Below are positions 1 through 5,399 of a stretch of 5,858 nt of DNA, one piece after another (positions within the stretch are counted from its first letter, which is position 1; the number at the start of each line of letters is the position of its first letter). Below the pieces are notes generated by a model. The model was not told the DNA's origin and searched no databases. It was given only the letters and a program-made list of their open reading frames with translations. The position numbers were made by a program, and so were the translations under genes. The DNA is from Acidobacteriota bacterium (GTDB taxonomy: Bacteria; Acidobacteriota; Thermoanaerobaculia; UBA5066), in the NCBI GenBank assembly GCA_016789625.1, contig JAEUQS010000010.1, positions 1 through 5,858 of the forward strand, given 5' to 3'.

Positions 1-1012
1 CCTTCGTGAAGAAGTGGCGCTGCAGCGGGTACATCGTGTAGTTGTCGCGGAAGCACGTACCGGTGCACGAGGAGGGCACGGCCTCGGGCTGGAGCGGGAG
101 AGAGGGCCAGCCGGTGGCCGTCGTGCCGATCTGCTCGTCGATCCAGGCGGCCGGGCCGATCGCCTGGATGCGCGCGATCACCGCGTCCGTGGGTCCCCAC
201 GTGGCCTGCTCGGCGAGGCGGAAGGCCTCGGCCGCGGAGACGGGCGGCCCGGGAGGCGTCGCGGGGTTCACGGTGATCGCGACGTCGTCCTGCGCGGCGA
301 GAGCCGAGTCCGTGGCCGTGAGGCGGAGGACGTAGCTCCCCGAGGCCGAGAACGAGGCCGACGTCGTCGTGCTGGACGCGTTGCCGAACGTCACGTTGCC
401 GGGCCCGCTCACCTTCGACCAGCTCACCGCGAGGGACGAACCCTGGGGGAGGCCGTCGTCGCTCGCGCTGCCTGCGAGGGACGCAGAGGCCGGGAGCGCG
501 ATCGTGGCGTCGGGGCCCGCGTTCACCTGGGGCGGCTGGTTCAGCAGGATCGCCGGGGTGATGAAGTATCCGTTGACGTCGAGGATCACGTCGACGGGCG
601 CGTCGGCCGTCGTGATGCTCGAGTACAGGACGAGGGCCCCCGCGGCCGACAGCCCCGACATCGCGTTGTTGGCCCGCGTCGGGCCGGGGGAGAAGCTGAG
701 CGACGTGGCCGGCGGACGCGCCGGCAGGCCCGCGGGGTAGATCGCGATCGTGCCTCCCGGCGTGGGATTCACGACGGTCACGTTCAGGGACACCGCCGTC
801 GCGCCGGCGGGCACGCTGCAGCGCGAGGTGAGCGTCACCGTGCGAGGGGTCGCGGGAGCCAGCGCCGGCCCTCCGTAGGGCCCGGCGGGATCCCGCGTGT
901 CGAAAGCGCGGCAGGGCGTCACGGTATAGAAACCGGGCGCCTGGGCCGCCGCGGGGGGCGCGGCGACCGAGAACAGGAGAGCGAGGCAGGGAAGCAGCGC
1001 GCGGCGTCGCAT
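1..1012 (-). CDS. Secreted DUF1800-family protein with N-terminal PCR-FDTR and PKD-like domains (3' end beyond window)
   Basis: The minus-strand frame is open from ATG 1012-1010 to the left edge (337 codons plus one base), so the C-terminus is missing. Residues 1-24 form a signal peptide: RRR, a hydrophobic core, and AAAQ before cleavage, implying export. Residues 25-152 start FYTVTPCRAFDTR and end LDVNGYF; this is a beta-rich domain common at the N-terminus of secreted proteins of Acidobacteriota-like bacteria, with Cys34 and Cys65 possibly paired. Residues 157-250 (PPQVNAGPDATIALPAS ... SYVLRLTATDS ... VNP) are a PKD/REJ-type Ig-like domain. From about 258, AEAFRLAEQATWGPTDAVIARIQ followed by WIDEQI matches the start of DUF1800, a family of unknown function often encoded beside DUF1501 proteins. 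The start is supported by GGAGG on the minus strand, 8 nt upstream. No competing plus-strand frame looks like a protein: they are Arg/Gly-rich shadows. Domain order is confident; the biochemical role is unknown. Confidence 0.9.
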   Translation of the reverse strand, partial: MRRRALLPCLALLFSVAAPPAAAQAPGFYTVTPCRAFDTRDPAGPYGGPALAPATPRTVTLTSRCSVPAGATAVSLNVTVVNPTPGGTIAIYPAGLPARPPATSLSFSPGPTRANNAMSGLSAAGALVLYSSITTADAPVDVILDVNGYFITPAILLNQPPQVNAGPDATIALPASASLAGSASDDGLPQGSSLAVSWSKVSGPGNVTFGNASSTTTSASFSASGSYVLRLTATDSALAAQDDVAITVNPATPPGPPVSAAEAFRLAEQATWGPTDAVIARIQAIGPAAWIDEQIGTTATGWPSLPLQPEAVPSSCTGTCFRDNYTMYPLQRHFFTK

Positions 1013-1171
1013 CGTCGGGACCTCCGTTACGGAACGCTCCGAAACTAGGGCTCCGAAGCGGGCGATGCGAGAGCGAAAGGCACTTCCTCCTCCGAATCGC
1101 AAGGTGTCCTCGACCCCGGCCGGGACTTTTCCTCGACTCTCGTCGAGCTTCACCTTCGAAACGCCCTCTCC
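1013..1171. promoter_or_regulatory. Divergent intergenic control region
   Basis: These 159 bases separate the minus-strand secreted-protein gene from the plus-strand kinase operon, so promoters for both should lie here. The minus-strand Shine-Dalgarno (plus-strand ACCTCC) is at 1020-1025. An interrupted palindrome, TCCGT-T-ACGGA, lies at 1023-1033 and overlaps it. The heptamer CTCCGAA occurs three times in direct orientation (1037-1043, 1051-1057, 1090-1096). A perfect palindrome CCCGGCCGGG is at 1115-1124, and CTCGAC-TCTC-GTCGAG (6-bp stem) is at 1132-1147. I cannot name a convincing -35/-10 pair on either strand. Any of the repeats could be operators, but in GC-rich DNA short palindromes arise easily. 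Confidence 0.45.
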
Positions 1172-2506
1172 ATGGCAGACTTGCGGCGCATGCCCGCGGT
1201 CCTCGTCGCCGACGACTCACCGGCTTTCTGCCAGAAGGCGCGCGAGGTTCTGATGAAGCAGGGCTTCGAGGTGACCACTGCGTCGACGGGGCTCGAGGCC
1301 ATCGCCGCGGTGCGGAAAGCGACCTACGATCTCGTCACGCTGGACATCGAGATGCCCGAGATGGACGGCATCGAGGCGCTGCGCATCCTCCGCGTGATGA
1401 TCCCCGACGTACCCGTGATCATGGTCTCGGGCGCCTCCACCGTTCACACGGCGATCTCGGCGCTGCGGCAGGGCGCGTACGACTACATCCTCAAGCCCTT
1501 CGACGCCGACGATCTCGCGCTCTCGGTCGCGCGGGCGCTCAAGCAGCGGGCGCTCGTGGAGGAGAACCGCAAGCTCGTCGCCGATCTCAAGAGGTTCAAC
1601 GAGCACCTCGAGGAGCTCGTGCACGAGAGGACCCAGGCGCTCGAGCGCTCGGAGCGGAAGCTCCTCGACTACGCGCACGAGCTCGAGAAGGCGCATGCCG
1701 AGCTCGTCAACGGGCACGAGGAGCTGCGCGAGGCCTACCGCAAGCTGCGCGAGCTGGACGGGCTGAAGGCCAAGTTCATCGCGATCACGTCACACGAGCT
1801 GCGCACGCCGCTCACGGCGATCTTCGGCTACGCCTCCCTCGCGGCCGAGGGGAAGCTGCCCGAGGCGCAGCAGACGAAGGCCCTCCAGGCCATCCAGCGC
1901 AACGTCGAGCGCCTCGTGGCGACGGTCGGCGAGATCACCGACATCGCCCGGCTGAAGGACAAGAGGCTCTATCTGAGGCGCGAGAGCCTCGACCTGGGAG
2001 AGCTCCTCGCCGAGGTGGCTCGCGACTTCGCGCCCCTTTCCGAGGGCCGCCGGCTCTCGGTGAAGACCCGCATCGACGATGCTCTTCCGCGCATCCTGGC
2101 CGACCGGGGCCGCATGCTGCAGGTGCTCCAGCACCTCGTGCTCAACGCGATCCGCTTCACGCCGGACGGTGGCGAGGTGGAGCTCACCGTCTCTCAGGTC
2201 GCGGGTCCGCCCGAGAATCCCCGGCGGCTGCTCGTCACCGTCTCGGACACCGGCATCGGCATCGACGACGACAAGCTCACGATGATCTTCGAGGAGTTCT
2301 ACGAGGCCGGCCCGTGGCAGCACCATCACTCCGGCCGCACCGCGTTCGGCTCCTCGGGGCTGGGCCTCGGGCTCTCCGTGGTGAGGGGGCTCGTCGAGGA
2401 GCACGCGGGGCGCATCTGGGCCCAGAGCGGCAAGAGCTCCGGCGGAAAGGGCTCGACGTTCTCGATCCTGCTGCCGGCGCTCGAGCCGGAAGGGGCGGCG
2501 GCGTGA
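1172..2506 (+). CDS. Cytosolic receiver-histidine kinase hybrid (REC-coiled coil-HisKA-HATPase_c)
   Basis: 444 residues with two-component modules in the order REC then kinase. The receiver (about 9-125) has acidic pair D14-D15, phospho-acceptor D58 in TLDIEMPEMDG, switch residues S86 and Y105, and K108 in LKPFD. A charged Glu/Arg/Leu helix (about 126-200) is a likely coiled coil. HisKA starts near 200, with H208 in SHELRTP. The ATPase domain shows the N-box (N325 in LVLNAIRFTP), G1 (D359-TGIG), F-box (FEEF, 373-376) and G2 (GLGLGL, 396-401). All catalytic residues are present. There is no membrane segment or PAS/GAF domain, so the receiver is the only visible input and the protein probably acts in the cytosol inside a phosphorelay. 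The ATP lid carries an unusual QHHHSG (383-388). ATG 1172 is the most upstream start but lacks a Shine-Dalgarno; ATG 1190 (Met7) is an alternative that keeps the whole receiver. It overlaps the next gene by 4 bp, implying coupled translation. Confidence 0.93.
   Translation: MADLRRMPAVLVADDSPAFCQKAREVLMKQGFEVTTASTGLEAIAAVRKATYDLVTLDIEMPEMDGIEALRILRVMIPDVPVIMVSGASTVHTAISALRQGAYDYILKPFDADDLALSVARALKQRALVEENRKLVADLKRFNEHLEELVHERTQALERSERKLLDYAHELEKAHAELVNGHEELREAYRKLRELDGLKAKFIAITSHELRTPLTAIFGYASLAAEGKLPEAQQTKALQAIQRNVERLVATVGEITDIARLKDKRLYLRRESLDLGELLAEVARDFAPLSEGRRLSVKTRIDDALPRILADRGRMLQVLQHLVLNAIRFTPDGGEVELTVSQVAGPPENPRRLLVTVSDTGIGIDDDKLTMIFEEFYEAGPWQHHHSGRTAFGSSGLGLGLSVVRGLVEEHAGRIWAQSGKSSGGKGSTFSILLPALEPEGAAA
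2488..2495 (+). promoter_or_regulatory. Ribosome binding site that sets the start of the PP2C-like gene
   Basis: GGAAGGGG lies 7 nt before GTG 2503, at the very end of the kinase gene. With the GTGA overlap (GTG 2503-2505, stop TGA 2504-2506) it argues for initiation at 2503. The earlier in-frame ATG at 2314 would add 63 Arg/Gly/Ala-rich residues and overlap the conserved kinase G2 region. Confidence 0.6.
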
Positions 2507-4056
2507 GCGGGAAGAGCCTCGAAGAGGATCTCCGCGAGGCGCTCGACGCGGTCGCCCGCGCCGCGGAGACCCTTTCGGCCCTCGACATCGAGCGCATCGA
2601 CGACAGCGCCGAGGCGCTCGCGCTCTCGAGCCGCGACCTCAAGACGGCGATCCTCACGTTCGAAGCCATCTTCCTCGCGCGCGGGGAGAAGGCTCCGGGG
2701 CAGACGCCCGCCCCGCCGCTCGATTCGTTCGGCCCTCTCCGCCTCAAGAAGTACCCCGTGACGCTCGTGAGCGAGCTCGAGAGGGAGCTCGAGACGTTCC
2801 CTCCGGGCGCGGATCCCAAGCGTCTCTCGCAGTTCAACCTCCTGGGCCTCTATTTCAAGCTCGCCGAGACATTCCGCTTCGTGCAGTGGCTCGGCCGGCG
2901 GCTCACGCCCCGCGCGGGGCGCAGGTCGTCCACGGCGGTTCCGAAGCTGGTCGCAAAGACGGACGTGGCCAAGGCAGCCCCTCCGGAGCCGGAGGCCGTC
3001 GCCGTCGAGCGGCCCGAGCCCACCCCGCCCCCGGCCGAGATCCTGCCTCCTCCGCCGGTGGCTCCGTCCCCTGCTCCCGCGCGAACCGTGGCGCCGGCCT
3101 CTGTGGCTCCTGTGGCTCCGCGGGCGCCCATCGATCTGGCGCCGTTCGAGACGCGTCCGGAGGAGAACGGAGAGCAGGTCTCGGCCGAGGGACTCCTCGT
3201 GTTCCACGCGAGCGTCAAGGGCCCGTCGTTCGCCCAGCGAACGGAGAACGAGGACGCGTCGTGCGCGCTTCCCGTGAAGGGGGGACTCACGTTCGCCGTG
3301 GCGTCCGCCCTGCCCACGTCGCTCGGGGGCCGTATCGCCGCGACGTTCGTGACCCGCACGTTCTGCCGGCTCGTCGCCACGGCTCTCGAAAGCGGTCTCG
3401 AGCCGGAGCGCGCGGTGTCGCAGGCCGTCGTGGGGACCCAGCAGCTCCTCGCGTCGATGCTGCGGGCGATCCTGTTCGCGGGGAACGACTCGCCGGCGCT
3501 CAAGACCCTGCGTGGGAGCCTGCCGCTCGAGAACGTGGTGAAGATCCTCCAGAACACGCTGCGGCCCGACGACCGGCTGAGGCACGTGAAGCCCGCGCTT
3601 TCGGCCACGTTCGTGGGCGGCATCGTCGTGGAGCACGAGAAGGCGTACGTCGCGCATTTCGTGCGCGTGGGTCCCGGCGCCGCGGAGCACAAGGGCAAGG
3701 GGGGCGCCCAGCCGCTCTTCCTGCTGGGACGCGGCGTGGATGCCTGCCTGGGCCCAGGCCCTCTCGGCGAGGCGGGGCTCGCCGGGCTCGAGAAGACGGG
3801 CGGGGTCGAGGTTCTGCCGGGCGATCTCGTCGCCATCACGACCTCCGGCCTCGTGAGAGGCCACGAAAAGGGGATCTTCCGGGTTCTGCACGAGGTGGAT
3901 CCGGAGTTCGAGCGCCGCACGGGGCCTGCGACCCTCGCGCGGGAGCTCCTGGGTAAGGCCGTCGCGCGGTCGGAGGCCGCTGCTCACCAGGGCCGGCGCG
4001 TGCTGGACGACTGCATGGCCCTCGCGCTGCTCCGGGTGCGACATGGGACGATCTGA
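2503..4056 (+). CDS. PP2C-like (PPM-fold) domain protein with degenerate metal-binding motifs
   Basis: 517 residues from GTG 2503. Residues 1-150 are mainly helical and charged, and match no family I recognise. Residues 157-225 are a Pro/Ala/Val-rich linker (PEPTPPPAEILPPPPVAPSP). Residues about 232-513 resemble a PP2C/PPM phosphatase: R246-TENEDA matches the first R-x-x-N-E-D motif, ATFVGGIVVEHEKAYVAH (368-385) matches the central strands before GDSR, D441-LVAITTSGL matches D-LLL-SDGL, and D502-D503-CMALALLRV matches the last DD-TxxxLRV strand. Three hallmark sites are altered: V-A-D-G becomes VASA (266-269), GDSR becomes VRVG (387-390), and SDGL becomes TSGL (447-450). Two acidic metal ligands are therefore probably missing, so it may be a pseudophosphatase, a sensor or a scaffold. 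No signal peptide or membrane segment is seen. It overlaps the kinase by 4 bp and the next gene by 14 bp. The fold call is fairly sure; loss of activity is inference. Confidence 0.75.
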   Translation: MSGKSLEEDLREALDAVARAAETLSALDIERIDDSAEALALSSRDLKTAILTFEAIFLARGEKAPGQTPAPPLDSFGPLRLKKYPVTLVSELERELETFPPGADPKRLSQFNLLGLYFKLAETFRFVQWLGRRLTPRAGRRSSTAVPKLVAKTDVAKAAPPEPEAVAVERPEPTPPPAEILPPPPVAPSPAPARTVAPASVAPVAPRAPIDLAPFETRPEENGEQVSAEGLLVFHASVKGPSFAQRTENEDASCALPVKGGLTFAVASALPTSLGGRIAATFVTRTFCRLVATALESGLEPERAVSQAVVGTQQLLASMLRAILFAGNDSPALKTLRGSLPLENVVKILQNTLRPDDRLRHVKPALSATFVGGIVVEHEKAYVAHFVRVGPGAAEHKGKGGAQPLFLLGRGVDACLGPGPLGEAGLAGLEKTGGVEVLPGDLVAITTSGLVRGHEKGIFRVLHEVDPEFERRTGPATLARELLGKAVARSEAAAHQGRRVLDDCMALALLRVRHGTI

Positions 4057-4963
4057 CTTTGATCCTGGGGGTTTCTCGATCCCCCCAGGCCCCCCGCCGG
4101 GGAAGCGAGATCCTGGGGGTTTCTCGATCCCTCCAGACCCCCCACCGGGGAAGCGAGATCCTGGGGGTTTCTCGATCCCCCCAGGCCCCCCACCGGGGAA
4201 CCGAGATCCTGGGGGTTTCTCGATCCCCCCAGGCCCCCCACCGGGGAAGCGAGATCCTGGGGGTTTCTCGATCCCTCCAGACCCCCTGCGGGGGAACCTC
4301 GCGCACGCGGCCCGGTGGGGTGGGGCCCTGGTTCTCGCGCTCGTCGGCTTCGCGGCGGTCGTGGGGCCGTTCCTCCTCGGGAGGTGGACGGGCCTTCTCG
4401 CCTTCCCGATCACCTACAGCTTCTTCTACGTCGTCTCGAACCCGGCCCTCCGGCTCCTCGGCGTCTTCCGGTACCACTCGCCGCTCCTGAAGGTCTCGCT
4501 GCGCAGCAGGCGCTACTACGAGGTCCACAGCGGGACGCTTTTCGACTACGTCCTGCTCTTTCGCTGGAAAGACCGGGGCTGCCGCGCGACGCGTCAGATC
4601 CTGGGGCTCTTTCTCGAGGGCTTTCTGGACATCGCCAACGCCGTCGAGCGGGGTGAGATCGCGCGGGACACGCACATCGTGGGTACGTCGTACTTCTTCA
4701 GCGAGAAGAGCGCGGAGCGGCTGGGATTCCGGCTCGAGAGCGCCGGCCTGAGGCTGAGGCTCGTGCTCCTCGTGTCCTACGCCGAGCTGGCGCTCCTCCA
4801 CAGCTTCGCGAGGGGGCGCATCTCGTTCCCGAACGTGCTGAAGGTGCGCACCGCCGTCGTGCGCGGAGACGAGCTCCTCGCACGGCGGGACGAAATGCGC
4901 CGGATCCTCGGACGGCTTCGCGAGATCGAGGGCGGTCCCGAAGGACAGGCCCAGGCGGCGTAG
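4043..4963 (+). CDS. Unrecognised membrane protein with a Pro/Gly tandem-repeat N-terminus
   Basis: 306 residues, no family recognised. After MGRSDF come five 16-residue units of DPGGFSIPPGPPPGKR (7-85), the last degenerate. Then follow two likely membrane segments, about 93-113 (GGALVLALVGFAAVVGPFLLG) and 117-140 (GLLAFPITYSFFYVVSNPA). Residues 145-306 form a largely soluble part, including RSRRYYEVHSGTLFDYVLLF, TRQILGLFLEGFLDIANAVERG and HIVGTSYFFSEKSAERLGF, with an Arg/Glu-rich helical tail. A repeat-coded proline-rich stretch preceding the membrane domain suggests an extension gained on an older protein. ATG 4043 lies 11 nt inside the end of the upstream gene with only a weak ribosome site, so translation is probably by re-initiation. 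The next in-frame GTG (4361) would cut into the first membrane segment, and no in-frame ATG was found between the array and that segment, so ATG 4043 is preferred and the repeats should be translated. Operon position points to a membrane partner of the kinase/PP2C-like pair. Confidence 0.75.
   Translation: MGRSDFDPGGFSIPPGPPPGKRDPGGFSIPPDPPPGKRDPGGFSIPPGPPPGNRDPGGFSIPPGPPPGKRDPGGFSIPPDPLRGNLAHAARWGGALVLALVGFAAVVGPFLLGRWTGLLAFPITYSFFYVVSNPALRLLGVFRYHSPLLKVSLRSRRYYEVHSGTLFDYVLLFRWKDRGCRATRQILGLFLEGFLDIANAVERGEIARDTHIVGTSYFFSEKSAERLGFRLESAGLRLRLVLLVSYAELALLHSFARGRISFPNVLKVRTAVVRGDELLARRDEMRRILGRLREIEGGPEGQAQAA
4061..4300 (+). repeat. 48-bp tandem repeat array, four full units plus one degenerate unit
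   Basis: Units start with GATCCTGGGGG at 4061, 4109, 4157, 4205 and 4253, a period of exactly 48 bp (16 codons). The first four are nearly identical; the fifth diverges after about 4286. Two variants exist: type A (CCCCCCAGGC; protein IPPGPPP) in units 1, 3 and 4, and type B (CCCTCCAGAC; protein IPPDPPP or IPPDPLR) in units 2 and 5. Each type A unit contains CCTGGGGG and CCCCCAGG separated by about 11 bases, able to form a strong hairpin; type B keeps a shorter stem with a G-U pair in RNA. A second small stem, CCCC-NCC-GGGG, follows in each. The array begins 4 bases after the upstream gene's stop codon and lies wholly inside the 5' part of the following gene, keeping its frame. Confidence 0.95.
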
Positions 4964-4981
4964 GCCGCCCCCCTATTTTCC
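4954..4981 (+). terminator. Possible hairpin terminator between convergent genes
   Basis: GGCGGC (4954-4959), loop GTAG and GCCGCC (4964-4969) form a 6-bp GC stem that includes the stop codon of the membrane-protein gene. It is followed by CCCC and then TATTTTC. The T-run is short and displaced by several C residues, so as an intrinsic terminator it is weak. Its location between two convergent genes only 9 bp apart supports a role in ending the plus-strand transcript. On the minus strand no T-run follows. Confidence 0.35.
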
Positions 4982-5377
4982 GGCGCGCAGCAGGTCGCGG
5001 ATCTCGGTGAGCAGCTTCTCCTCGGCGCTGGGCGCCGGGGCCACCGTGGGTGCCGCGGCCTCTTCCTTCTTGAGCGTGTTCATGGCCTTGATCACGAGGA
5101 ACATCGCGAGCGCGACGATCATGAAATCGAAGCCCGACTGGAGGAACTTGCCGTAGGAGAGGAGCACGGCGGGCTGATCACCGGCCGCGGCCTTGAGCGT
5201 GATGGCGAGCTTCGAGAAGTCCACTCCGCCGATGAGGAGACCCAGGGGCGGCGTGATGACGTCGGCGACGATCGAGGAGACGACCTTGCCGAACGCTCCG
5301 CCGATGATGACGCCGACGGCCATGTCGACGACGTTGCCCTTGACCGCGAATTCCTTGAATTCCTTCGCGAGGCTCAT
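4973..5377 (-). CDS. mscL: Large-conductance mechanosensitive channel MscL
   Basis: 134 residues, close to the usual length of about 136. MscL forms a homopentameric inner-membrane channel that opens under membrane tension and releases solutes during sudden osmotic downshift. The N-terminal amphipathic helix MSLAKEFKEFAVKG (1-14) is followed by the hallmark TM1 NVVDMAVGVIIGGAFGKVV (15-33) running to about 45. A periplasmic loop spans about 46-73, TM2 is about 76-100 (FLQSGFDFMIVALAMFLVIKAMN), then a Pro/Ala linker and a C-terminal helix EEKLLTEIRDLLRAGK. The pore constriction position (Leu19 in E. coli) is Met19 here; Val23 is kept. AAGGAGAG on the minus strand, 6 nt before ATG 5377, gives a good ribosome site. 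It lies 22 nt downstream of the DUF481 gene on the same strand, so they are probably co-transcribed, and it is convergent with the kinase operon. Confidence 0.98.
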   Translation of the reverse strand: MSLAKEFKEFAVKGNVVDMAVGVIIGGAFGKVVSSIVADVITPPLGLLIGGVDFSKLAITLKAAAGDQPAVLLSYGKFLQSGFDFMIVALAMFLVIKAMNTLKKEEAAAPTVAPAPSAEEKLLTEIRDLLRAGK

Positions 5378-5399
5378 GTGGTTCTCTCCTTCTTTTCCG

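Noticed and set aside
14..1048. Plus-strand open frame of 344 codons, with smaller ones at 42-335 and 369-740
   Set aside because: Composition is dominated by Arg and Gly with no recognisable domain. The opposite strand encodes a clear signal peptide and known domains over the same bases.
1115..1130. CCCGGCCGGG followed by ACTTTT as a terminator
   Set aside because: The palindrome has no room for a loop beyond a 3-bp stem, and it lies upstream of a divergent start where no terminator is needed.
2314..2502. ATG 2314 as start of the PP2C-like gene
   Set aside because: It would add 63 low-complexity residues and overlap the conserved C-terminal part of the kinase. GTG 2503 has a ribosome site and a GTGA overlap.
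2886..3956. Plus- and minus-strand frames of 356 codons inside the PP2C-like gene
   Set aside because: Arg/Ala/Gly-rich shadows without motifs; the PP2C-like frame carries the recognisable signatures.
4061..4300. CRISPR array
   Set aside because: The 48-bp units are contiguous with no unique spacers, and there are no cas genes.
2326..4413. Minus-strand open frame of 695 codons
   Set aside because: It lies antisense to three plus-strand genes, is Arg/Glu-rich without domains, and owes its length to GC-rich codon bias and the repeat array (GGIEKPPGSRFPGGGP repeats are the antisense reading).
4059..4490. Second plus-strand frame through the repeat array (ILGVSRSPQAPHRGSE repeats), and minus-strand frames 3984-4241 and 3836-4801
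   Set aside because: A 48-bp period keeps several frames open. Only the frame from 4043 continues into a credible membrane protein.
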